A model generated the notes under the pieces. It saw only the letters and a list, made by a program, of their open reading frames with translations, was not told where the DNA came from and did no database searches. Shown here piece after piece: positions 8,538 to 16,765 of a DNA stretch of 64,000 nt (the stretch's first letter is position 1; each line of letters begins with the position of its first letter). Source of the stretch: Prolixibacteraceae bacterium (GTDB taxonomy: Bacteria; Bacteroidota; Bacteroidia; Bacteroidales; Prolixibacteraceae); the NCBI GenBank assembly GCA_003457135.1, contig DMSQ01000034.1, positions 1 to 64,000 of the forward strand. The letters are read 5' to 3'. A program made the position numbers and the translations under genes.

Positions 8538-10603
8538 TGATTGAAAATAAACAGAAAATAATTTTCTATTTACTTGCTGTATTCATGTTGGCAGCAATGC
8601 TTTTAATCAGTCGGGATGCCGGCATTTCGGGCGACGAAGAAGTTCATTACAAACATTCTGAAATGGTTTATAAGTATTTCAGTACGCTTGGCAAGGATCA
8701 GTCTTCGCTCAACACTCCAAAAACTCATCTTAAGTATTACGGACAAACGTTTGATAATCTGGGTACCGGTCTGATTCATCTGTTCGGAATCAGGGATATC
8801 TACGCGTTCAGGCACCTGATGTGCAGCTTTGCCGGATGGCTGACCATTGTGGTAACGGCTCTGTTTGCCGCCTATTTCTCAGGATTTGGGGCTGCAATCC
8901 TGGTTCTGATCCTGTTTGCGGTTTCACCCGGATTCATGGGCCATGCTCAAAATAACCTGAAAGATATTCCATTTGCATTGGCTTATATTTCCAGCGTTTA
9001 CTTTTCGTTAAAACTTGTTTTTTCTGAAACAAAACCTTCGCGGCAAACGATAATTCTCCTGATTCTAAGCATTGGCCTTTCCATTGGAATTCGGGCGGGC
9101 GGACTTTTAGTGCTTTTTTATCTGGGCTTTTTTATGCTTCTGAAAATCGGTTCGGATTGGTTCACCAATAAAAAGCGGCATGATCAACTTCTGAAAAAGC
9201 GGTTGATTTTGTTGGTTGGAATATCTCTTGCCGGCTATCTGGCAGGTTTAATTTCCTGGCCATACGCCTTGCAAAATCCAGTGATAAATCCGTGGAAATC
9301 GTATCAGGTAATGATTCATTTCCCAACAACAGTCAGGCAAATATTCGAAGGGCAATTTAATTGGTCCGACTTTCATCCCTGGTATTACCTGCCTAAATAC
9401 ATGGCAATTACTATCCCCATAGTTGTCTTTTCAGGAATTGTTGCTTTTCTACTGAATTCAAATAAAAAATATAACGCAACCCAGAAGGTTCAACTGCTTC
9501 TTCTGGCTTTTACGATTCTATTTCCCATTGTTTATGTGATCCTCAAAAATTCCAATTTATATGGCTCCTGGCGGCATTTTCTGTTTATTTATCCTGGTAT
9601 AATACTGATTTCAGCTCTCGGGATACATGCCTTTTTCGCAAGGTTTACACAACAATTAATCCGCATTCCGGCCATTCTGCTACTTCTGGCTTTGACTATT
9701 CACCCGGTCCGGTTTATGGCTTCCAACCATCCGTATTATTACCTGTACTACAATCAAATAGCTGGAGGACTGAAAGGCGCCTATGGTAATTACGAAACCG
9801 ATTACTACTACCACTCTATGCGCGATGGGGCTGAATGGCTTCTGGAATACCTGAAAAATAAACCGGATACGGGCAAAACTATTGTTGGAGGCAATTTCCC
9901 AATCCAATGGTCTTTCAGGAAAGATCCAGCGGTAGAATTTGTGTATTTTCCCTACCAGCGCAGAAGTGAATACAATTGGGATTATGCGATTATTGCCAAC
10001 AGTTATATTCCGCCCTTTCAATTGAAGAACCATATTTGGCCGCCGAAAAATACCATTCATACTGTTTTTGTTGACGGAATTCCAATTTGTGCTGTCGTTG
10101 AACGGGTTACCAAAGATGATTTTCGGGGAATTCAGGAGCTTAAAAATGGCGATCATATTAAATCTGCGTTGTTATTTCAAAAAGTAATTGAACTTGACCA
10201 GCAAAATGAACTGATCTGTTATAAATTTGCAGAGTCGTTGATCGGTTTAGGTGATGAGGAGCGGGCAAGGCAAATGCTTAAAAGAAGTTTGGAAATTAAT
10301 CCGGATTACGAACAGGCATTGATCCTGATGGGCGATTTGGCAATCAAAAACAAGAATTTAGGCGATGCCGCCAATTATTACCAAAAAGCTATTCAGGCAA
10401 ACCGGAAGTACTTCAGTGTTTACCCGAAACTTGCCGGTATTTGGGCTGAATCAAATGTAGAAAAGGCCCGCGAGGTACTTCAGGATTGCCTGAATTTAAA
10501 TCCACGGTACAAACCGGCGCTGGAAGCTCTGGCAGAAACGTACCGGAAAACCGATCCTGAAACAGCGGCAAAGTACGACAAGATGATCAATAAATTAAAA
10601 TAA
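8537..10603 (+). CDS. polytopic GT-C type (PMT/ArnT-like) glycosyltransferase with C-terminal TPRs
   Basis: 688 residues, with about ten hydrophobic segments over the first ~400. The first extracytoplasmic loop contains ISGDEEVHY, an acidic pair as in GT39/ArnT-like enzymes that take sugars from polyprenyl phosphate. The last ~170 residues form TPR-like helices (for example ARQMLKRSLEINPDYEQAL). The start overlaps the GT2 gene by one base, so translational coupling is likely. The acceptor is unknown. The TPR tail at the end of a GT-C protein may bind a protein partner. Confidence 0.75.
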   Translation: MIENKQKIIFYLLAVFMLAAMLLISRDAGISGDEEVHYKHSEMVYKYFSTLGKDQSSLNTPKTHLKYYGQTFDNLGTGLIHLFGIRDIYAFRHLMCSFAGWLTIVVTALFAAYFSGFGAAILVLILFAVSPGFMGHAQNNLKDIPFALAYISSVYFSLKLVFSETKPSRQTIILLILSIGLSIGIRAGGLLVLFYLGFFMLLKIGSDWFTNKKRHDQLLKKRLILLVGISLAGYLAGLISWPYALQNPVINPWKSYQVMIHFPTTVRQIFEGQFNWSDFHPWYYLPKYMAITIPIVVFSGIVAFLLNSNKKYNATQKVQLLLLAFTILFPIVYVILKNSNLYGSWRHFLFIYPGIILISALGIHAFFARFTQQLIRIPAILLLLALTIHPVRFMASNHPYYYLYYNQIAGGLKGAYGNYETDYYYHSMRDGAEWLLEYLKNKPDTGKTIVGGNFPIQWSFRKDPAVEFVYFPYQRRSEYNWDYAIIANSYIPPFQLKNHIWPPKNTIHTVFVDGIPICAVVERVTKDDFRGIQELKNGDHIKSALLFQKVIELDQQNELICYKFAESLIGLGDEERARQMLKRSLEINPDYEQALILMGDLAIKNKNLGDAANYYQKAIQANRKYFSVYPKLAGIWAESNVEKAREVLQDCLNLNPRYKPALEALAETYRKTDPETAAKYDKMINKLK

Positions 10604-10620
10604 CATTTAAAATTCAAAAA

Positions 10621-10890
10621 ATGAAAAAATTACTGATGGTGGTCCTATTTGGCCTGGTGATATTCGGAGGCAATAATGTATTTGCCCAACAAGACTCGAT
10701 TCCACAAGATTCGGCTCAGATTGCAGAAGCACCAGAAGATACGATTTCGATTGATAACCTGGATCCGGCGGTTTATTATGAAGAAGAAGCAACTAATAAA
10801 TCCTCAAATACGATTACCTACGCCATTATTGGTGGTATTGTGGTTATTGGTGGTGCAGCATTCTATTTTATGCGTAAAAAGAAAAACTAG
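10621..10890 (+). CDS. small membrane protein, function unknown
   Basis: 89 residues: a clear signal peptide (MVVLFGLVIFGGNNVFAQ), an acidic linker rich in D, E, S and A, then one membrane segment (TYAIIGGIVVIGGAAFYF) and a positive RKKKN tail. This resembles small single-span anchored proteins with a periplasmic acidic stretch. It starts 17 bases after the GT-C gene and may share its transcript. No known family is recognised. Confidence 0.6.
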   Translation: MKKLLMVVLFGLVIFGGNNVFAQQDSIPQDSAQIAEAPEDTISIDNLDPAVYYEEEATNKSSNTITYAIIGGIVVIGGAAFYFMRKKKN

Positions 10891-10928
10891 GAAATTAATG
10901 CCATGTTCCGGATATGAATAGGTAAGCT

Positions 10929-11294
10929 TTATTTCAATTTGTTATTTTTCAGGTGTCGGTCTTTGTCGCGGCTTGTCTTTTTTTCGATGTTTTTCAGAAA
11001 GGCATCATTCAGATCAACTCCGGTTTGGTTGGCCAGACAGATCAATACCCACAACACATCGGCCATTTCATCGGCTAAAAGCCCCCTCCCAGCCTCTGCC
11101 GTGAGGGGAGCAGCCTCATCGGCACGGTATGACTGATCGCCAAATTGCCGGGCAAAATGCCTCGCCAGTTCACCTACTTCTTCTGTAAGGATAGTCATAT
11201 TGGTCAGTTCGCTGAAATAGCGCACTCCTATGGTTTTAATCCATTGGTCAACCATTTGCTGGGCTTCGGGAAGGGTGACTTCGTTAGGGTTCAT
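10929..11294 (-). CDS. MazG-like nucleotide pyrophosphohydrolase with an in-frame insert
   Basis: 121 residues. EEVGELARHFARQFG and LADEMADVLWVLICLAN are the EExxE and ExxD-type metal-binding helices of the all-alpha NTP pyrophosphohydrolase (MazG/dUTPase-like) family, which hydrolyses non-canonical NTPs. Between the helices, residues of the form AAPLTAEAGRGL are encoded by a GC-rich inverted repeat (11080-11112) that looks inserted. The frame is kept, so the enzyme may still work with a longer loop. It lies downstream of dtd on the same strand, separated by an inverted-repeat spacer. Confidence 0.85.
   Translation of the reverse strand: MNPNEVTLPEAQQMVDQWIKTIGVRYFSELTNMTILTEEVGELARHFARQFGDQSYRADEAAPLTAEAGRGLLADEMADVLWVLICLANQTGVDLNDAFLKNIEKKTSRDKDRHLKNNKLK
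11080..11112. repeat. GC-rich inverted repeat inside the mazG-like gene
   Basis: GCCCCCTC and GAGGGGAGC arms flank a 14-base loop. The composition resembles the CCCCTCC-type REP units at 5910 and 6048. It lies in frame within the coding sequence at the loop between the two metal-binding helices. Confidence 0.5.
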
Positions 11295-11323
11295 AGCTTA
11301 AGATTAGGCATTAAAATTAAAAA

Positions 11324-11436
11324 CAGTCATTTGTGGTCATTTGTTTCACGTCATTAATAGTCATTTGCTTAGCTGTTGATTGTTGATTTTTACTATCAAT
11401 GACTACGAATGACAATTGAATGACCACTAATGACTA
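11324..11436. repeat. long imperfect inverted repeat of GTCATT units
   Basis: The left arm (11324-11366) contains several GTCATTTG/GTCATTAA units. The right arm (11394-11436) is its imperfect complement, built of AATGAC units. The two arms could fold into a ~40-bp hairpin between the mazG-like and dtd genes. The right arm reaches the last codons of dtd. Confidence 0.6.
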
Positions 11437-11892
11437 GAAATCCCGGGCTTTTGAATCCAGAATAATCGTCACCGGGCCGTCATTAACCAGCGAAACTTCC
11501 ATGTGGGCGCCGAAGATACCGGTTCCGACCTTTTTCTGTCCAAGTACTTTTTTGAATTCATCCACCAGTTGCTCATAAAGCGGAATTGCCGTTTCAGGGC
11601 GTGCCGCCCGGATGTACGACGGGCGGTTTCCTTTTTTGGTTGATGCATGTAAGGTGAACTGGCTCACCACGATCATTTTTCCGCCAATTTCCTGAACATC
11701 CAGGTTCATCACCCCTTCCGAATCGTTAAAAATGCGGAGTTGGCAGGTCTTTTTTACCAGCCAGTTAATGTCTTCAGTCGTGTCAGTTTCTTCAATTCCA
11801 ATCAGAATCAACAGTCCGGTTTCTATTTCAGCAACAACAAATTCTTCCACTTTCACTGAAGCAGAACTCACGCGTTGAATAACAAACCTCAT
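11434..11892 (-). CDS. dtd: D-aminoacyl-tRNA deacylase
   Basis: 152 residues from the ATG ending at 11892, the start that gives the canonical MRFVIQRVSSASVKV N-terminus. The conserved SQFTLHASTKKGNRPS (SQFTL block) and the C-terminal NDGPVTIILDS (NxGPVT) are the two active-site signatures of DTD, which removes D-amino acids wrongly attached to tRNA. The length matches the family. Housekeeping gene in the cytoplasm. Confidence 0.96.
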   Translation of the reverse strand: MRFVIQRVSSASVKVEEFVVAEIETGLLILIGIEETDTTEDINWLVKKTCQLRIFNDSEGVMNLDVQEIGGKMIVVSQFTLHASTKKGNRPSYIRAARPETAIPLYEQLVDEFKKVLGQKKVGTGIFGAHMEVSLVNDGPVTIILDSKARDF

Positions 11893-11940
11893 AACAATAA
11901 TTTTTAAGCAAGATAGGAAAAATGAACTGGACAATTAAAC

Positions 11941-11968
11941 TTTGACTTGCTTATCTTGTTTAAGTTTG
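11941..11968 (+). promoter_or_regulatory. candidate Bacteroidetes promoter for the TonB receptor gene
   Basis: TTTG at 11941 and TAAGTTTG (TAnnTTTG) at 11961, separated by 16 bases, slightly shorter than usual. The predicted start is about 35 bases before the ATG at 12011. Confidence 0.45.
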
Positions 11969-12010
11969 CTTCTCAATAATTAAACAAGATTCAATAAATT
12001 GATTATAATT

Positions 12011-14395
12011 ATGCAAAAGGTTCTTTATCTATTTTTTCTGCTTCTGGCTTATCCTTCTCATAGTTGGGCACAGCAGGCATCGGTGAAAGGAAGAGTTATT
12101 GACGCTCTGAGCAATGAACCTATGCCTTTTGTAAATGTAATTGTTTCGGGTTCAACAACCGGAACAGTAACCGATACGGATGGAAACTTCAGCATGACGG
12201 GTCTTTCGCCCGGATTCATCCGCCTTCAGGCATCTTTTGTGGGATACCATCAGGCTCTTTCATCGGAATTCGAAATAAACAATGCCAGGGTTGCATTCGT
12301 TGAAATTAGAATGGAACAAAGCGATACACAGATTGATGAAGTGGTTGTGACCACGTCGCCATTCCGGAAAACTGAGGAAAGCCCGGTTTCACTGAAAACC
12401 ATTGGTATTGCCGAAATTGAAAAAAGTCCGGGTGCTAACCGCGATATTTCCAAGGTTATTCAGTCGTATGCCGGGGTTTTATCATCTCCATCTTTCCGGA
12501 ACGACATCATTATTCGTGGAGGCGGGCCGTCGGAAAGCCGTTTTTACCTCGATGGCGTTGAGGTTCCGAACATCAACCATTTTGCCACGCAGGGCGCTTC
12601 CGGCGGAGCAGTTGGTATCCTGAATGCCGACCTGATCCGCGAAGTGAATTACTATTCCGGAGCGTTTCCCTCCAATCGTGGCAATGCTTTGAGCGGAGTT
12701 TTTGAGTTTGCACAGGTTGATGGAAATTCGGATAAACTAAAATTCAAGGGAAGTCTCGGTGCTTCCGAAGTTTCGGCAACAGTGGATGGCCCATTGAGCG
12801 ACAAAACAACTTTCATCGTTTCGGCGCGGCGTTCGTACCTGAAATTGCTTTTTACGGCGCTGAAGCTGCCATTTCTGCCCACATTCAACGACATGCAATT
12901 TAAAGTCAGAACACGCTTCAACGCAAAAAATGAACTCACTTTTATCGGATTAGGCGCCATAGATCAGAATGAATTGAACCTGGATATTAAAAATCCGGAC
13001 GATCAGCAGAAGTATATTTTAAGCCAGTTACCGGTGAACAACCAGTGGAGTTACACGCTGGGAGCGGTTTACAAGCACTTCAGGAAAAACAGTTACCAGG
13101 CGCTGGTTGTCAGTCGCAGTCAGCTTAACAACACCACAACCAAATATTTGGAAAACGATGAAAGCTCTCCGGGCAACAAAATACTGGATTATACTTCGCA
13201 AGAACTGGAAAACAAAATCAGGTTCGAAAACAACATGCGGATGGATGGTTTTAAGGCGAATTTGGGTTTGAATATCGATTTTGTCAGGTACAGCAATACC
13301 ACTCTGCAGAAGCGTTTTTACGACGGAAATATCCTGAATGTGAATTACGATACGGAACTGAATCTGGTCAAATACGGTGTTTTCGGGCAGATCAGCCATG
13401 AGTTTCTGGCCAGTCGGCTGACTCTTTCTGCTGGTTTCAGGATGGATGCAAACAATTATTCATTAGGAATGAATAATCCGCTGAAACAGTTTTCACCTCG
13501 TATTTCGGCATCTTATCAATTGACACCGGAATGGAGCCTAAACCTGAACACAGGCCGCTATTTTCAATTGCCGGCTTATACCACGCTTGGGTACCGGCAA
13601 AACAACGAGCTGGTGAATAAGAACAACCAGTTAAAATACCTTTCGGTTGACCACTTTATTGGCGGACTGGAATTTAAACCGGTTTCGGCCATGCAGTTTT
13701 CGCTCGAAGGTTTTCTCAAGAACTACCGGAATTATCCCTTCTCGGTAAAAGACCGGATTTCGTTGGCCAACAAAGGCGCCGATTATGGTGTGATTGGCGA
13801 CGAGGAAGTGACTTCGACTTCGAAAGGAAGAGCTTACGGGGCCGAGTTTCAGGCGCGAATCAGTTCATCAAAAGGATATAACCTGAATTTATCATACACA
13901 CTGGTTCGAAGCGAATTTCAGGATGGCAAAGCAAACTATTTCGTTTCGGCCTGGGACAGCAAACACATTTTGAGCCTCACCGGAAGCGCAGCACTGAAAA
14001 GAAGCTGGCAGCTTGGAACCCGTTTCAGGTTTGTAGGCGGATTGCCATTTACACCTTTCGATCTGAACCGTTCATCGTTGATTTCGGCATGGAACCTGAC
14101 AGGCGGGCCGTATCTGGATAATTCACGCCTGAATTCCAATCGTTTCGGCGTTTTTCATCAGCTCGATGTCCGGATTGATAAATCGTATTACCTGAAACGA
14201 ATGACGTTGAAGTTTTATCTCGATATACAAAACCTGTATAATTATCAGTCACAATCACAGGACATTGTTTTGCGCGAAGTTGGTTTAAATGGAAGTTTTC
14301 TGACTACCGACAACGGAACCCGTTATGTGCTTCGAAGCGTGAAAAATACTTCAGGAACAGTTTTGCCAACCATTGGGGTACAGGTGGAATTCTAA
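12011..14395 (+). CDS. TonB-dependent receptor with carboxypeptidase-D-like N-terminal domain
   Basis: 794 residues from the ATG at 12011 (signal peptide FFLLLAYPSHSWAQQ). Residues ~22-110 form a CarbopepD_reg-like beta sandwich (VKGRVIDALSNEPMPFVNV, TDTDGNFSM). A plug domain follows, including VIIRGGGPSESRFYLDG-like residues, then a ~22-strand barrel ending in an aromatic-rich C-terminus (LPTIGVQVEF, terminal F). It imports a substrate across the outer membrane using TonB energy. There is no SusD partner next to it, so it is not a standard polysaccharide-utilisation pair. The ligand is unknown. Confidence 0.9.
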   Translation: MQKVLYLFFLLLAYPSHSWAQQASVKGRVIDALSNEPMPFVNVIVSGSTTGTVTDTDGNFSMTGLSPGFIRLQASFVGYHQALSSEFEINNARVAFVEIRMEQSDTQIDEVVVTTSPFRKTEESPVSLKTIGIAEIEKSPGANRDISKVIQSYAGVLSSPSFRNDIIIRGGGPSESRFYLDGVEVPNINHFATQGASGGAVGILNADLIREVNYYSGAFPSNRGNALSGVFEFAQVDGNSDKLKFKGSLGASEVSATVDGPLSDKTTFIVSARRSYLKLLFTALKLPFLPTFNDMQFKVRTRFNAKNELTFIGLGAIDQNELNLDIKNPDDQQKYILSQLPVNNQWSYTLGAVYKHFRKNSYQALVVSRSQLNNTTTKYLENDESSPGNKILDYTSQELENKIRFENNMRMDGFKANLGLNIDFVRYSNTTLQKRFYDGNILNVNYDTELNLVKYGVFGQISHEFLASRLTLSAGFRMDANNYSLGMNNPLKQFSPRISASYQLTPEWSLNLNTGRYFQLPAYTTLGYRQNNELVNKNNQLKYLSVDHFIGGLEFKPVSAMQFSLEGFLKNYRNYPFSVKDRISLANKGADYGVIGDEEVTSTSKGRAYGAEFQARISSSKGYNLNLSYTLVRSEFQDGKANYFVSAWDSKHILSLTGSAALKRSWQLGTRFRFVGGLPFTPFDLNRSSLISAWNLTGGPYLDNSRLNSNRFGVFHQLDVRIDKSYYLKRMTLKFYLDIQNLYNYQSQSQDIVLREVGLNGSFLTTDNGTRYVLRSVKNTSGTVLPTIGVQVEF

Positions 14396-14405
14396 CCACA
14401 TTTCT

Positions 14406-14413
14406 TACTTTTG
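14406..14413 (+). promoter_or_regulatory. candidate -7 element TACTTTTG before lplA
   Basis: TACTTTTG fits TAnnTTTG but ends only five bases before the ATG at 14419, so a transcript from here would be nearly leaderless. No convincing -33 TTTG is seen, so the call is weak. Confidence 0.25.
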
Positions 14414-14418
14414 TTCGT

Positions 14419-15402
14419 ATGATCACACTTGGTATCAATCAATCAAATACCGATCCGTATTTTAACCTGGCGGCCGAAGAGTATTTCCTGAAGAATTTTC
14501 AGGAAGATTTTTTTGTGCTGTGGCGCAGTTGGCCTTCAGTGGTGGTAGGTAAACACCAGAATGCGCTGGCCGAAATCAATCACGAATTTGTGCGGGAAAA
14601 TCAAATACCAGTTGCGCGTCGGCTTTCGGGTGGAGGAACCGTTTTTCACGATCCGGGGAATGTGAATTTTACGTTTATCCGGAATGTGGAAAAGATTTCG
14701 GAAATCAACTTTAAGGTTTTTACAATTCCCGTAATTGAGGCTTTGAAAAAACTGGGTATTGAGGCATACACTACAGGCAGAAACGATTTACAGATTGATG
14801 GAAAAAAAATCTCAGGAAACGCCGAGCATATTCATCGGAATCGGGTGCTGCACCACGGAACTCTGCTGTTCGACAGCCACTTGGAAGCCCTGAAAGGCGC
14901 GCTGAAAGTGGATTTATCGAAGTTCGAAGACAAAGCCGTGCAAAGTAACCGCAGCGAAGTAACTAATATTGCCAATTACCTTCCAAACCCGATATCCGTT
15001 GAGGAATTTACCGGTTTTCTGTTCAATGAAATCTGCCAGAACTATCCGGCTTTTCAGGTTTACAAACCAACGCCTGAAGATATTGAAGCCATTGAAAAAC
15101 TTTCCATCGAAAAATATCAAACCTGGGACTGGATTTTTGGGTATTCACCCCGATACCGTTTTACAAACAAGCTGGAAACCGAAAGTGGCGAACTCCAGAT
15201 CAGTTTGCTGGTGGAGAAAGGACTGATTACCGAAGCTTTAATTACTGGTGCAATTCCGGCTGAAATCAGCCAAAAAATTGCCGAAATGTTATTGGGATGC
15301 CGACATGATCTTGAGGTGATTACAAATTTGCTTCCCTTACTAAATGAAGAAATTAACGAGAATGGAATATCAACAGAGGAACTAATGAAAGGAATGTTTT
15401 GA
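14419..15402 (+). CDS. lplA: lipoate-protein ligase A
   Basis: 327 residues. It begins with NQSNTDPYFNLAAEEYF and contains VGKHQNALAEIN, ARRLSGGGTVFHDPGN and ISGNAEHIHRNRVLHHGTLL, the lipoate/biotin ligase catalytic-domain blocks; the lysine of the GRNDLQIDGKKISG segment is expected to contact lipoyl-AMP. The C-terminal ~80 residues match the small accessory domain of LplA. It activates lipoate with ATP and attaches it to the E2 subunits of 2-oxoacid dehydrogenases and to GcvH. Confidence 0.93.
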   Translation: MITLGINQSNTDPYFNLAAEEYFLKNFQEDFFVLWRSWPSVVVGKHQNALAEINHEFVRENQIPVARRLSGGGTVFHDPGNVNFTFIRNVEKISEINFKVFTIPVIEALKKLGIEAYTTGRNDLQIDGKKISGNAEHIHRNRVLHHGTLLFDSHLEALKGALKVDLSKFEDKAVQSNRSEVTNIANYLPNPISVEEFTGFLFNEICQNYPAFQVYKPTPEDIEAIEKLSIEKYQTWDWIFGYSPRYRFTNKLETESGELQISLLVEKGLITEALITGAIPAEISQKIAEMLLGCRHDLEVITNLLPLLNEEINENGISTEELMKGMF

Positions 15403-15407
15403 TTTTA

Positions 15408-15698
15408 ATGCGAACTCAATCTTTAAAATTTTTAAATTTGAATGGGCCATTTACGGCATATTTGCAAGATCCCTCTCCATCATTTAGCTGGACTCATGCA
15501 TTTAAGTACCCAAACCCGGACTACTGGGACCGCAGTTTACCCAAATCTACTGTTCGGTTTTTGACCATGTATTACCATATTTCAAGCGGTATAGAATCGG
15601 AGGAGTATATCCGAAACAACAATCATCAGGATTATCCGGGAATGTTTATGGAAAAAATGGACGTTAGCCGGTTAGGCATACTAATCAGAAGGAAATAA
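15408..15698 (+). CDS. small hypothetical protein
   Basis: 96 residues from the ATG at 15408, six bases after the lplA stop. Codon choice looks protein-like and the frame is open for its full length. There is no signal peptide or membrane segment. It has aromatic-rich stretches (SFSWTHAFKYPNPDYWD) and a basic end (LGILIRRK). No family is recognised. It could also be a decayed fragment between lplA and cydB, which converge here. Confidence 0.4.
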   Translation: MRTQSLKFLNLNGPFTAYLQDPSPSFSWTHAFKYPNPDYWDRSLPKSTVRFLTMYYHISSGIESEEYIRNNNHQDYPGMFMEKMDVSRLGILIRRK

Positions 15699-15727
15699 AT
15701 TGCTTAATACATTTCCTGCCATTTTTT

Positions 15728-16765
15728 TCAGTAACTCATATCATCCAGAACAACCTTTCCTCTGAATGTTCTGAAAAGAAAAAGTGTGTAAAGCAATACC
15801 AGGGGCGCTCCGATCATCACAAAAGTCAGGATGATACCTAATGATTTTGGAGATGCGGCACTATTGCTTATGGTCAGAGAAAAAGCACTATCAATAGTTG
15901 AAATCAAAATATTTGGATACAGGCCAATAGCAATAGTAACCAGCAATAATGACGTTAAAGTAGCCGAAGTTAAAAAAGCCAGCCAGTATTTTTTCTTAAC
16001 AATTAACCGTCTCTCGTTCAGTAATAACAATAACGTAACTACAGGAATCAGGAACAAAATGGGCATTTCCTTAAATTCTTCGGCAGCATGAGGAACATAA
16101 ACGAGTGTTGCAATTGACAATGTAACGTAGCAGATAGTAAATAACAACCCGGCAATTTTGGAAATATCTGCAAGTCTGTCGGATAATTTTTCGTCGGTTT
16201 TCATTACCAGGTAAACCGAACCGTGCAGGGCAAAAAGCGCCACTACAGTCAGGCCTGTAAGAAGCGCATAAGGATTGAAAATATCCAGAAGGTTGCCCTT
16301 GAAAATCATATTCCCGTCAATCGCAATTCCGCGAACAACATTTCCAAGCACTACCCCAAGTGTAAAGCCAACCAGCGTGCTCGACACAGAATACGTGATG
16401 TCCCAAAGTTTTCGCCACCAAAGCATCGTCTCTTTACTGCGAAACTCAATAGCTATGGCCCTTAAAATCAGGAAAACAAGGAATAAAATAAATGGCGTAT
16501 AAAAGGCTGAGAGTAGTGTCGCATATACTTTAGGGAAACCGGCAAAGAGTGTTCCTCCACCAATAACCAGCCATACTTCGTTGCCGTCCCATACCGGCCC
16601 AATGGCATTGAGGGCTTTTCGCCTGCTTTGTTCTTCCTTCAGAAACAGGTGAACGGTGCCAGCGCCAAGATCGAATCCATCCAGAATTGCATATCCGCTG
16701 AATACAGCTCCTACTACCAAAAACATCCATGTTCCCAGTTCTATCGTTAAAAATGTTTCCATCAT
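15728..16765 (-). CDS. cydB: cytochrome bd ubiquinol oxidase subunit II
   Basis: 345 residues with eight to nine hydrophobic helices. LDGFDLGAGTVHLF, IGPVWDGNEVWLV and GGTLFAGFPKVYATLLSAFY are CydB signatures. It forms the bd-type quinol:O2 oxidase with CydA in the inner membrane, reducing oxygen to water at high affinity. The start overlaps the cydA stop by four bases (ATGA). The end is followed by convergent plus-strand genes. Confidence 0.96.
   Translation of the reverse strand: MMETFLTIELGTWMFLVVGAVFSGYAILDGFDLGAGTVHLFLKEEQSRRKALNAIGPVWDGNEVWLVIGGGTLFAGFPKVYATLLSAFYTPFILFLVFLILRAIAIEFRSKETMLWWRKLWDITYSVSSTLVGFTLGVVLGNVVRGIAIDGNMIFKGNLLDIFNPYALLTGLTVVALFALHGSVYLVMKTDEKLSDRLADISKIAGLLFTICYVTLSIATLVYVPHAAEEFKEMPILFLIPVVTLLLLLNERRLIVKKKYWLAFLTSATLTSLLLVTIAIGLYPNILISTIDSAFSLTISNSAASPKSLGIILTFVMIGAPLVLLYTLFLFRTFRGKVVLDDMSY

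Noticed and set aside
12011..14395. A SusC/SusD polysaccharide-utilisation pair.
   Set aside because: The receptor has no SusD-like gene beside it; the neighbours are dtd and lplA.
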